A DNA stretch of 64,000 bases, from the NCBI RefSeq assembly GCF_002995495.1, contig NZ_PVZV01000003.1, positions 62,001 to 126,000 on the forward strand, given 5' to 3'. This document shows, one piece after another, positions 50,398 through 58,040 of this stretch; position 1 is the first letter of the stretch; each line of letters opens with the position of its first letter. Under the pieces are notes generated by a model that worked only from the letters and a program-made list of their open reading frames with translations, searched no databases and was not told the DNA's origin. This DNA comes from Actinocorallia populi (GTDB taxonomy: Bacteria > Actinomycetota > Actinomycetes > Streptosporangiales > Streptosporangiaceae). The position numbers and the translations under genes are program-made.

Positions 50398-50451
50398 GAT
50401 CTTCCGCGGTCCGCCCCGGGCCCGGAACGTCCCGAAGCTGGAGGCGCGCTC

Positions 50452-50889
50452 ATGCGGACACCCCTCGGCACGGCTGAGGCCATGCTCACCGCCGTCATCG
50501 ACAAGAACCTGGAAGGCGTCCTGGACACCTTCTCCCCCGCCGACGACGCCTACGTCTTCGTCGAGGGCCCCCGCTGGACCACGCACGGCGGCGACCGGAT
50601 CGCCGAGGGGTGGCGTGCCTACTTCACGTCGCCGGTCGGCATCACCGCGTTCCGCTGGGTCGAGGGGCCGTTCGTCTACGAGAGCGACACCCTCGCCCAG
50701 GTCTGCGGAGTGGTCGACTACGACATCGTCGGCGACGGCAAAGCCGGCCGCCTGCGGATGCGGATGACCTGGCTGGTGCGCAGGGAGGGCGGCGAGTGGC
50801 GCATCGTCCACGAGCACGGCTCCCAGCCGCTCGAGGACCCCTACGGCGCCGGGGACTGGTGGCCCGAGGGCGCCAATCCCCTGTCCTGA
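50452..50889 (+). CDS. SnoaL/NTF2-like protein
   Basis: 145 residues from ATG 50452 (GGAGGCGC upstream). NTF2-like cone: AMLTAVIDKNLEGVLDTFSPADDAYVF, GWRAYFTSPVGITAF, CGVVDYDIVG, MTWLVRREGGEWRIVHEHGS. Fits SgcJ/calcium-kinase-association-like dimers; possible ligand-binding or isomerase role. Five bases before the VOC gene. Confidence 0.78.
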   Translation: MRTPLGTAEAMLTAVIDKNLEGVLDTFSPADDAYVFVEGPRWTTHGGDRIAEGWRAYFTSPVGITAFRWVEGPFVYESDTLAQVCGVVDYDIVGDGKAGRLRMRMTWLVRREGGEWRIVHEHGSQPLEDPYGAGDWWPEGANPLS

Positions 50890-50893
50890 AGCG

Positions 50894-51835
50894 GTGGCAC
50901 CCGTGATCAGCGAACTGCAGGCGGCGACGGTGTCCGTCGCGGACCTGGAACGTTCCTGCTCCTTCTACCGGGACGTGTTCGCCTACACGCGGCTCGCCGA
51001 GGCGGAGGTGGCCGGACGCGAGGCCGAGCTCCTCTGGCGGATGCCTCCCGGCCTCATCGGCCGCACGGCCGTGCTGGGACCCGAGGGCGCCGCCGCCGGG
51101 CTGCTCCGGCTGGTGGAGTTCGACGCGCCCGGGGAGCCTTACTGGGGCGACTACTCGCGGGCCCAGGACTACGGGCACTACGCGCTCAACATCCGGGTGG
51201 ACGACATCCACGCCGCCGTCGCCCGGCTGCGCGAGGCCGGAGGCCGCACCAAGTCCGAGCCCTCCCACTGGACGGCGTCGGCCGGCCTGGCCGCCTGGGA
51301 CTCGCTGTCCTACGACCCCGACGGCAACATCCTCGACGTCTTCCAGCTGGAGCCCGCCGAGGGCTCGCCCCTCGCGGACTACGACGGGCGGCCGAGCGCG
51401 CTGCAGACCGTCGCGGTCCACGTCTCCGACGCCCGCGCCTCCGCGGGCTTCTACGCCGCGCTCGGCTACGTCGAGCTCTACGACAAGCTGGTCGAGGGCA
51501 TGGAGTCCTTCTTCCGGCTGCCGCCGGGGACCGGCCTGCGCAACATCAACATGTACGTGCCGCGGAGCCCGGCCGCCGGCCGGGTGGAACTGGCCCAGTA
51601 CGTCGGCTTCCCAGGGGTCCAGCAGCGCGACCGCGCGGTGCCGCCCCGGCTCGGGATCCTCTCCGTCTCGCTGGCCACCGACGACCTCGCGGCCACCGCG
51701 GCACTGGTCACCGGGCTCGGCGGCACGCCGGTGTGCCCGGCCGTGGAACTGGACCTCCCGCCTTACGGCCCCGTGCTCGCCCGGTCCTTCTTCGGGCCGG
51801 ACGGCGAGGTGCTGGAGTTCCACCAGCCGCGGTGA
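50894..51835 (+). CDS. Double VOC protein, copy 2 (extradiol dioxygenase-like fold)
   Basis: 313 residues; GTG 50894 (GTG 50903 also possible). Two VOC modules: 8-150 (QAATVSVADLERSCSFYRDVFAYTRL, HYALNIRVDDIHAAVARLREAG, DPDGNILDVFQLEP) and 165-313 (QTVAVHVSDARASAGFYAALGYVELYDKL, GPDGEVLEFHQPR). The second module keeps His at AVHV and Glu at VLEF, a complete-looking metal set; the first has Asp in place of the last Glu. Function could be ring cleavage or isomerisation. Ends at a bidirectional terminator. Confidence 0.8.
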   Translation: MAPVISELQAATVSVADLERSCSFYRDVFAYTRLAEAEVAGREAELLWRMPPGLIGRTAVLGPEGAAAGLLRLVEFDAPGEPYWGDYSRAQDYGHYALNIRVDDIHAAVARLREAGGRTKSEPSHWTASAGLAAWDSLSYDPDGNILDVFQLEPAEGSPLADYDGRPSALQTVAVHVSDARASAGFYAALGYVELYDKLVEGMESFFRLPPGTGLRNINMYVPRSPAAGRVELAQYVGFPGVQQRDRAVPPRLGILSVSLATDDLAATAALVTGLGGTPVCPAVELDLPPYGPVLARSFFGPDGEVLEFHQPR

Positions 51836-51860
51836 CGGCCCCGCAGGCCGCGGACGCGAG

Positions 51861-51900
51861 AAGGGGCCCGCTCGTCCTCACGGAGACGAGCGGGCCCCTT
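51861..51900. terminator. Bidirectional hairpin terminator
   Basis: Perfect 16-bp arms AAGGGGCCCGCTCGTC and GACGAGCGGGCCCCTT, 8-nt loop, followed by T. Separates the VOC operon (plus) from the binding-protein operon (minus). Confidence 0.9.
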
Positions 51901-51919
51901 TCGGCGCGCGCCGGACGGG

Positions 51920-53152
51920 TCAGTCCTGGACCTCGACCGTGTGCCAGCCCTTGTCGTCCTTCTTCCACTGGTAGACGTGGATGTCGTCCAGGCCGAAGAA
52001 CTCGTGCTCGTCGATCTTGATGGAGTTGCCGGACGGCGTCTCGGTGTCCGGGATGTCGATCTTCTCCAGCGCGGCGGCGACCGCGTCCGGGGCCAGGGTC
52101 CGCGCCTGCTCGGCCGCCCGCGTGTAGGCGAAGACGCAGTCCGCGGCGATCTCGGCGGCCTTGGGCGACTCGGCCCCGGTCTTGGGACCGGTGTTCTTGC
52201 CGAAGCGCCGCTCGATGTCCTCGATGTGCCGCCGGTACCCCGGCCTCCAGGCGTCCCTGCCGTCCCGGCCCGGGTAGGGGTAGTAGGTGGCGCTGAAGAG
52301 CGCGCCGTCCGCGGCGTCGCCCGCGGCCTCCACGAACGAGATGTTGCGGGCGCCCGAGCCGCCCACGATCATGCCCTCGTAGCCCGCCTCGTTCGCCGCG
52401 GCCATGGTCTTGGCGCCGCTGGCGGAGTTGGAGATCCAGATCGCGCCGGCGTCCTTGAGCTTGTCGACGTACGGCCGGTGCGACTGGTCGTCCGGCCTGG
52501 TGGCCTCGAACCCCTTCCAGGCCAGGCCCGCCGCCTCCGCCTGCGCCTTCACCTCCTCGGCGGTGTTCTTCCCGGCGTCGTCCCCCTCGTAGACCACGCC
52601 GATCGAGGTGACGCCCCGCGCCTTCAGGTGGGTGATCATCTTGGTGACGTCGAGGCTGACCGGGTCCTGGGCGCGGAAACCGTACTCGAGGTCGGCGAAG
52701 CTCCCGGTGGCCACCATGGGCTGGCAGTTGATCTTCTTGTTGCTCTCGAAGCCGCCCTTGGCCGCGTTGTAGAAGGCGGTCAGCGCCGGCCCCACCACCA
52801 GGCCGACGCTCGCGTCACCGGAGAACTCGTTCGCCGCCTGCACCGCCTTGGCGGGATCGAGCCCGGAGTCGCGGACGACCAGTTCCAGCTTCGCCCCGCC
52901 GAGCCCGCCCGCGGCGTTCAGCCGGTCGATCTCGACCTTCACCGAGTTCTCCAGGGAGATGCCCGCGACGGCGAACGGGCCGGTCATCGGGCCGATCAGC
53001 CCGACCTTCACCACGGGCATGCCCGCGCTCCATCCGCCGCCGCCCGCGGACCTCGGCGTCACGCCGGCGCGCTCCTCCTTGCCCGCGCAGGCGGTGAGCA
53101 GCAGTGCGGCGCCGAGCAGCGCCGTGACCTTGTATCCAGTCTTGACCGACAT
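51920..53152 (-). CDS. HAAT-family solute-binding lipoprotein (copy 1)
   Basis: 410 residues. Lipobox LLTAC about residues 18-22, then LivK-type periplasmic-binding fold: VKVGLIGPMTGPFAVAGISLENSVK, VVRDSGLDPAKAVQAANEF, VGPALTAFYNAAKGG, GVVYEGDDAGKNTAEEVK, IDIPDTETPSGNSIKID. Delivers ligand to the LivH/LivM-G/LivF complex encoded at 42684-46176. 59 bases after its paralog at 53212, same operon. Confidence 0.92.
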   Translation of the reverse strand: MSVKTGYKVTALLGAALLLTACAGKEERAGVTPRSAGGGGWSAGMPVVKVGLIGPMTGPFAVAGISLENSVKVEIDRLNAAGGLGGAKLELVVRDSGLDPAKAVQAANEFSGDASVGLVVGPALTAFYNAAKGGFESNKKINCQPMVATGSFADLEYGFRAQDPVSLDVTKMITHLKARGVTSIGVVYEGDDAGKNTAEEVKAQAEAAGLAWKGFEATRPDDQSHRPYVDKLKDAGAIWISNSASGAKTMAAANEAGYEGMIVGGSGARNISFVEAAGDAADGALFSATYYPYPGRDGRDAWRPGYRRHIEDIERRFGKNTGPKTGAESPKAAEIAADCVFAYTRAAEQARTLAPDAVAAALEKIDIPDTETPSGNSIKIDEHEFFGLDDIHVYQWKKDDKGWHTVEVQD

Positions 53153-53211
53153 GGGGGGATTCCTCTCAGGTAATGCGGTCAGCACGGAGCCGACCCGCCG
53201 GCACCGCTCGG

Positions 53212-54444
53212 TCAGGACCCGGGGGTGACGTCCGTGATGAACCAACCCTGGCCGTCCTTGTCCCACCGGTAGATGTGCATGTCCTCGACGTGGAAGAACT
53301 CGTGGTCGGCGGGCTTGATCCGGTTGCCGGACGGCGTCTCGGTGTCCGGGATATCGAGCTTCTCCATCGCCGGCGCGAGCTCGTCCGGATCGAGGGACCG
53401 CACGCTCTCCGCCGCGGCGGCGAACGCGGTGACGCAGTCGGCGGCGATCGCGGTCCCCTTGGGCATCTCGGCGCCCGACCTGGGCCCCTCGACCACGCCG
53501 TACTTCTTCACGATCTCCTCGACGTGCGCCTTGTAGCCGGGCTTCCAGCTCGCCTTGTCGCGGATGTTGAACTGGACGTTCACCGCCGAGAACACCGCGC
53601 CGACCGCCATGTCCCCCGCCGCGTCGAGGAAGGAGACGTTCTGCAGGCCCGAGGTGCCCGCCAGGATGCCCTTGTAGCCGGCCTCGCCCGCCGCCGCCAT
53701 CGTCTTGGCGCCGCTGACGTTGCTGGAGACCATGATCGCGCCGGCGTCCTTGAGCTTGTCGACGTACGGCCTGTGCGACTGGTCGTCGGGGCGGGTCTGC
53801 TCGAAGCCCAGGTACTCGATGCCGTACTCGGGCGCCAGCTCGGCGATGAAGCCGTCGTTGGCCTTGCCCGCGTCGTCCGCCTCGTAGACGAGCCCGATGG
53901 ACTTGACGCCCTTGCTCTTGAAGTACTGCATCAGCTTCTCGACGCCGATGTGGTTGGGATCCTGGGAGCGGAAGCCGTACTTCAGCACGCCGAAGTCGCC
54001 GGTGCCGACGCCCGGCTGGCAGTTGATCTTCGCGTTCTGCTCGTAGACGCCCTTGGCCGCGTTGTAGAAGGCCGAGAGCGACGGGCCCACGACCATGCGG
54101 ACCTGGCTGTCGCCGGCCAGTTCATTGGCGGCCTGCACGGCCTTGCCCGGGTCGAGCCCGGAGTCGCGGACGACCAGTTCCAGCTCGGCCCCGCCGATGC
54201 CGCCGGCCTGGTTGATCCGGTCCATCTCGACCTGGATCGAGTTCTGCTGGAGGATGCCGAGGATCGCGTAGGGACCGGTCATCGGCGAGATGAGTCCGAT
54301 CTTTACGGTGCCGGCCCCCTCCACCCAGCCGGCGGTCCCGCCGTCGGCCCGGTCGCCCGCGCGCTCCTCCTTGCCCGCGCAACCGGCGAGCGCCAGAGCG
54401 CCCACCGCCATCGCGGACACCCAGCGAGTTGTGGACCTGCGCAC
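53212..54444 (-). CDS. HAAT-family solute-binding lipoprotein (copy 2)
   Basis: 410 residues from GTG 54444 (AGGAGG upstream). Lipobox LAGC near residue 22, then VKIGLISPMTGPYAILGILQQNS, LVVRDSGLDPGKAVQAANEL, VGPSLSAFYNAAKGVYEQ, TRPDDQSHRPYVDKLKDAGAI, IDIPDTETPSGNRIKPADHEFF. Same length as copy 1 and similar throughout (shared TRPDDQSHRPYVDKLKDAGA and DIPDTETPSGN), so the pair is a tandem duplication. Promoter carries operator site 5. Confidence 0.92.
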   Translation of the reverse strand: MRRSTTRWVSAMAVGALALAGCAGKEERAGDRADGGTAGWVEGAGTVKIGLISPMTGPYAILGILQQNSIQVEMDRINQAGGIGGAELELVVRDSGLDPGKAVQAANELAGDSQVRMVVGPSLSAFYNAAKGVYEQNAKINCQPGVGTGDFGVLKYGFRSQDPNHIGVEKLMQYFKSKGVKSIGLVYEADDAGKANDGFIAELAPEYGIEYLGFEQTRPDDQSHRPYVDKLKDAGAIMVSSNVSGAKTMAAAGEAGYKGILAGTSGLQNVSFLDAAGDMAVGAVFSAVNVQFNIRDKASWKPGYKAHVEEIVKKYGVVEGPRSGAEMPKGTAIAADCVTAFAAAAESVRSLDPDELAPAMEKLDIPDTETPSGNRIKPADHEFFHVEDMHIYRWDKDGQGWFITDVTPGS

Positions 54445-54489
54445 CTGCTACCTCCTGAATTCTTCGTCCCCGAAGTCGATTCCGCGGTG

Positions 54490-54502
54490 CGGAACGGAGT
54501 TA
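54490..54502. promoter_or_regulatory. GGAAC-N3-GTTCC operator, site 5
   Basis: GGAAC-GGA-GTTAC, one mismatch, 4 bases downstream of the -10 box of the binding-protein operon. Confidence 0.6.
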
Positions 54503-54506
54503 CGTG

Positions 54507-54553
54507 CAGCCTAGAAATCTGCCAACCCAGCGTCAAGGATTTGTCTGATGTTT
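54507..54553 (-). promoter_or_regulatory. Promoter of the binding-protein operon
   Basis: Minus strand: AAACATCAGAC (54543-54553), -35 TTGACG (54530-54535), 17-base spacer, -10 TAGGCT (54507-54512). The upstream element overlaps the end of the VOC gene at 54552. Confidence 0.65.
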
Positions 54554-55562
54554 ATTTCCGCGAGCTTCTCCGGCGCTTTGGTCGGCAGAACGGCTGCCAG
54601 ATCTCCACCGAGATTCCGTTCGGCGTCTCCACCACGGCGAGCCGCGCCCTGCCGTGCAGCGGGGTGGAGGTGTCGAACGCAGGGCACACCACCCGCCCGC
54701 CGGTGGCCCTCGCGCGCCGCACCGCCGCGTCGGCGTCCCCGGTGCGCACGGACCACCCCGTGTGCCCGAGGCCCCGTGCGGGCCGCTGGGCGGCGCGCCG
54801 GTCCACCCCCCGGTGGCCGCTCTCCACCCGGGTGAGCTCGATGCGCGTCGACCCGCTCCCGGCGCCCGCGACGAAGGCGAGCCGGAGCACGGTCCCCGCC
54901 GGGAGGCCCGCCATCTCCTCGATTCCCGGGGAGCTGAACGTCACGTCGTACCAGGCCGAGAGTCCGAGCCCCGCCGGACCCCAGAACGCCAGTTCCGCCT
55001 CGAAGTCCGGGACGTGGGCCACCACGGACGTCAGCTCCGTGTAGTGCCTCCCCGGGTCCGTCCGCCACGCCTGCGTGCCCCGGGCGTTCGCCGGCTGCAC
55101 GAAGACGAGGCCGAGCCCGTCGGGGCCGAGGCAGTAGCCCTCCGTCACCGACACGACCGCCCCGCCCAGCGGCACCTCGTACGTGGCGGGCGCGCTGATC
55201 CAGGGGTGGCCCGCGCCCGCCAGGCGCTCGTGCGAGGCCTCGATGTCCCGGGTGTAGAGGTTGAGCCCGGCGAGGCCGACGTCCAGGGTGTGCGGGTGCT
55301 CTGCCGGGGCCGCCGCGCCGTCCGCCTTCAGCAGGTGGACGCGGCCCGTCGACGCGCCCGCCGCCGTGAGCAGCACGGCCTCGACGTCGCCGAGCCCCGC
55401 GCCCCACAGCCGCTCCGCGTCGGCCGCCTCCACCACGCCCCGGGCCGCGACCTCGAAACCGAGTTCGCCGCAGAAGAGGTCGAGATGGGGGCCGAAGTCG
55501 GTGACGCCGACCACCGCCGAGGTGACGCTCTCGATCAGCGGGTCGCGCCCGGTGTCACCCAT
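54552..55562 (-). CDS. Double VOC protein, copy 3
   Basis: 336 residues. Two VOC modules as in copy 1 (37564): TSAVVGVTDFGPHLDLFCGELGFEV, TLDVGLAGLNLYTRDIEASH, LTSVVAHVPDFEAELAFWGPAGLG, GLGHTGWSVRTGDADAAVRRA, NGISVEIWQPF. Keeps the C-terminal Glu that copy 1 lost. Extra basic tail CRPKRRRSSRK. Overlaps the FAD enzyme gene by 8 bases; GGAGG upstream of the start. Confidence 0.8.
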   Translation of the reverse strand: MGDTGRDPLIESVTSAVVGVTDFGPHLDLFCGELGFEVAARGVVEAADAERLWGAGLGDVEAVLLTAAGASTGRVHLLKADGAAAPAEHPHTLDVGLAGLNLYTRDIEASHERLAGAGHPWISAPATYEVPLGGAVVSVTEGYCLGPDGLGLVFVQPANARGTQAWRTDPGRHYTELTSVVAHVPDFEAELAFWGPAGLGLSAWYDVTFSSPGIEEMAGLPAGTVLRLAFVAGAGSGSTRIELTRVESGHRGVDRRAAQRPARGLGHTGWSVRTGDADAAVRRARATGGRVVCPAFDTSTPLHGRARLAVVETPNGISVEIWQPFCRPKRRRSSRK

Positions 55563-57024
55563 GCGCGTCCTCCAGCCCCGCGGCCAGCGCGCGGCCCAGT
55601 TCGCGCCCGAGTGTCATCGCGGGCGTCACGCTCATGCCGCCGACGTAGTTGTCGCCCGCGAAGACGTTGTTGCCCAGCACCTCGCCCACCGCGTACAGCC
55701 CGGCGATCGGGACGCCCTCCCGGTCGAGCACCGCCAGGTCGCCGTTCACCCGCAGGCCGTCCCGGCTGAGCAGGGAGGCCCCGATCGAGGTGAGCCCGTA
55801 GTACGGGGCCTCGGAGATCGGCGAGGGCAGGACCGTCCGCCCGTGGTCGGGGTCGTGCCCGCCCGCCACCGCCTCGTTGTAGCGCCGCACGGTCTCGGTG
55901 AGCCCTCCCGGGTCCACTCCGAGCTTCCGCGCCAGCTCCTCGAGGGTGTCGGCGGCGGCGATCCACCGGCCGCGGGCGTGCTCCTCGAGCATGCGCTCGC
56001 GCGTCCAGTCGCCCGCCCCGTTCCTGATCAGCGGCTCGGCCGCCTCGGCGACCGCCCGGTCCCAGACGACGTGCATCTCGATGCCCGGCTGGCGCAGCAG
56101 GGCCCGCTCCCGGTGCTCGGGGCTGGTGGTGTCCTCCGCGACGAAACGCGCGCCGTCGCGGTTGACCCAGATCTCGTGCGGGGTCCGGTAGGCGGGGGCG
56201 ACCTCGACGAACGCCTCGCGGTAGTCGACCGCGAAACCGGGCCTGCCGGGATCGGGGATCAGGCCCATCACCGGGATGAAGTGGCCGTCGCCGCCGGTGC
56301 CGGCTCCCAGCCCCTCCGCCAGGCGGAGGCCGTCGCCGGTCGCGTGGTCCAGGCAGGCGATCAGCGCGTTCTCGCACCCCGGCGGCAGGAACCGGTTCCG
56401 CAGGTCCCGGTCGGCGTCGTAACCGCCGGTGGCCAGGACGACGGCGCCGCCGTACGCGGTCACCGCGCCGCCGGGTCCCGTCCCGGACACTCCGGCCACC
56501 CGGCCGCCCTCGACGACGGCGCCTTCGACCCGGACGCCGAACCGCACCGTCACCGAGCCGTCGGCGACGTGCTCCCCGAGCAGCCGCCGCAGCACGGCGA
56601 TCACCGAACGGCCGTGCTCCACTCCCCAGTAGGTGCGGGGCACCGAGTAGACCTCGTGCCCGTGCACCAGCCCCGGCGTCGCGGGGTCGAACGCGAAGCC
56701 GTGGCCCTCCAGCCAGTCGACCGTCTCGCCCTGGGCGCGCACGCTCTGCCAGGCGAGCCGCTCGTCCGCCCTGCCGTGGGACAGCCGCATCACCTCGGCG
56801 AAGTGCTCCTCGGGGGTGTCGTCGATGCCGTGCGCGGCCTGGCGGCGGGTGCCCGCCCCGCTGAACTCGCCGTTGGCGATGTGCAGCATGCCGCCGATCT
56901 CCCGCCGCTTGTCCACGAGCAGGACCCTCGCGCCGCCGGCGGCCGCCTCGATGGCCGTGCACAGGCCGCCGGCGCCGGCGCCGACGACCACGACATCAAA
57001 ATGTCCGATGTTTTCGTCACTCAT
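55555..57024 (-). CDS. FAD-dependent dehydrogenase/reductase, fumarate reductase flavoprotein family (copy 1)
   Basis: 489 residues; ATG 57024 inside an ATGA overlap. FAD_binding_2 family: dinucleotide motif VVVGAGAGGLCTAIEAA (about 11-27), GGMLHIANGEFSGAGTRRQ, GAVVLATGGYDAD, C-terminal GLYAVGEVLGNNVFAGDNYVGGMSVTPAMTLGRELG. Related to 3-ketosteroid dehydrogenases and fumarate/urocanate reductases, i.e. alpha,beta-desaturation or its reverse. Clear paralog of 60722-62149. Sits between two VOC genes in one operon. Confidence 0.87.
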   Translation of the reverse strand: MSDENIGHFDVVVVGAGAGGLCTAIEAAAGGARVLLVDKRREIGGMLHIANGEFSGAGTRRQAAHGIDDTPEEHFAEVMRLSHGRADERLAWQSVRAQGETVDWLEGHGFAFDPATPGLVHGHEVYSVPRTYWGVEHGRSVIAVLRRLLGEHVADGSVTVRFGVRVEGAVVEGGRVAGVSGTGPGGAVTAYGGAVVLATGGYDADRDLRNRFLPPGCENALIACLDHATGDGLRLAEGLGAGTGGDGHFIPVMGLIPDPGRPGFAVDYREAFVEVAPAYRTPHEIWVNRDGARFVAEDTTSPEHRERALLRQPGIEMHVVWDRAVAEAAEPLIRNGAGDWTRERMLEEHARGRWIAAADTLEELARKLGVDPGGLTETVRRYNEAVAGGHDPDHGRTVLPSPISEAPYYGLTSIGASLLSRDGLRVNGDLAVLDREGVPIAGLYAVGEVLGNNVFAGDNYVGGMSVTPAMTLGRELGRALAAGLEDAHG

Positions 57025-57872
57025 CCCTTCTCCGCCCCGGAGCGGCGCAGCTCGACCTCCACGCCGGCGGGACCGCGCACGACGCGGTCGCCGACGCGGA
57101 CGCCGCCGCACGCCAGGAGGGCGGCCTCCGACGCGTCCGGGTCGGCGGCGGCGAAGACCAGCCGGCGCAGCCCGAGCGGCCGCCCGGACAGGTCGCGCGC
57201 CTCGACGCCGGTGAACGACATGATCTCCAGCCGGGCGGGCGCCTGGTCGGCCGAGACCAGGAAGGACAGCCGCAGGCTCGCGCCGGGCGGCATCCCGATC
57301 ATCCGCTCGAACGGCTCACCGCTCATCTCCCCGTCGAAGGCCACCTCCAGGCCCCCGGCCCCGGTGAAGAAGCGCAGCGCCTCCTCGTGGTCGGCGGGCA
57401 CGAGGACCGCCGTGTGCAGCTCGCCGTGCAGGCGCTGCGGATCCCCCTCGAGCGCGGGGCTCGGCCGGTGGCCGGGACCCGCCTTCGGAAGCGTCCACCA
57501 GACGCCGTCGCTGCCGAGCGCCACGGCCTCGCTCAGGGAGGCGGAGCCGTAGGGGTAGGTCACCGGCTCCCGCGACCGGCCGCCCGCCTCGTCCACCAGC
57601 CGGACGGAGCGCTCCAGGTCGCGCGAGTACATGCCGAGCAGCCGGGGGCCGACGTCCCAGACCCGGGGCGGCTCGGCGTCCGCCGCGTCCGCCGCCGCGG
57701 CGGGCACCAGCCGCAGGCGGCCGGTCGCCGAGCCCGGCGCCCCCAGGAGCACCTCGGCGCCGTCCCGCCCGACCGTTTCGAGGCCGAACGCGCGGGCGTG
57801 GAATCCGGCGGACGCCTCGACGTCCCGGCACACGACGACCGCTTCGATGATCGCTCCGAGCGACAACGTCAT
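57021..57872 (-). CDS. Double VOC protein, copy 4
   Basis: 283 residues from ATG 57872 (GAGGGAGG directly upstream; GTG 57884 is an alternative). Modules: AIIEAVVVCRDVEASAGFHARAFGLE with DVGPRLLGMYSRDLERSVRLVDEAGG, and HGELHTAVLVPADHEEALRFFTGAGGLEVAF with LRRLVFAAADPDASEAALLACGG. More diverged than copies 1 and 3. First gene of the VOC-FAD-VOC operon, behind an operator-bearing promoter shared divergently with the gene at 58041. Confidence 0.78.
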   Translation of the reverse strand: MTLSLGAIIEAVVVCRDVEASAGFHARAFGLETVGRDGAEVLLGAPGSATGRLRLVPAAAADAADAEPPRVWDVGPRLLGMYSRDLERSVRLVDEAGGRSREPVTYPYGSASLSEAVALGSDGVWWTLPKAGPGHRPSPALEGDPQRLHGELHTAVLVPADHEEALRFFTGAGGLEVAFDGEMSGEPFERMIGMPPGASLRLSFLVSADQAPARLEIMSFTGVEARDLSGRPLGLRRLVFAAADPDASEAALLACGGVRVGDRVVRGPAGVEVELRRSGAEKG

Positions 57873-57903
57873 CCTCCCTCTCACCCCATCCGTTCCGAGT
57901 GCC

Positions 57904-57916
57904 GGAACATCGTTCC
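57904..57916. promoter_or_regulatory. GGAAC-N3-GTTCC operator, site 6
   Basis: Perfect GGAAC-ATC-GTTCC touching the minus-strand -10 box, so it covers the transcription start. Confidence 0.75.
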
Positions 57917-57959
57917 AAGCTAGGAGGGAGGCCTTTCCCTGTCAATGGTCTGACTGTTT
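57917..57959 (-). promoter_or_regulatory. Promoter of the VOC-FAD-VOC operon
   Basis: Minus strand: AAACAGTCAGACC (57947-57959), 1 base, -35 TTGACA (57940-57945), 17-base spacer, -10 TAGCTT (57917-57922). Same layout as the livH and binding-protein promoters. Confidence 0.72.
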
Positions 57960-57994
57960 CACCAGAGGTCTTCCCAAAGCGCCGCGGCCTCTCC

Positions 57995-58018
57995 TATAGT
58001 CGCCAGGAACAGTGTTTC
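57995..58018 (+). promoter_or_regulatory. -10 box TATAGT and GGAAC-N3-GTTCC operator, site 7
   Basis: TATAGT (57995-58000) followed after 5 bases by GGAAC-AGT-GTTTC (58006-58018), one mismatch. Reads toward the gene at 58041. The -35 region is poor, so an activator may be needed; the TCAGACC element at 57947-57959 lies upstream. Confidence 0.65.
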
Positions 58019-58040
58019 GGTGGGTGGAACAGAGGTGCGT

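Noticed and set aside
57001-57015. AAACATCGGAC-like match to the second shared element (minus strand)
   Set aside because: It falls inside the start region of the FAD gene, which overlaps the upstream VOC gene by ATGA; no separate promoter is expected there.
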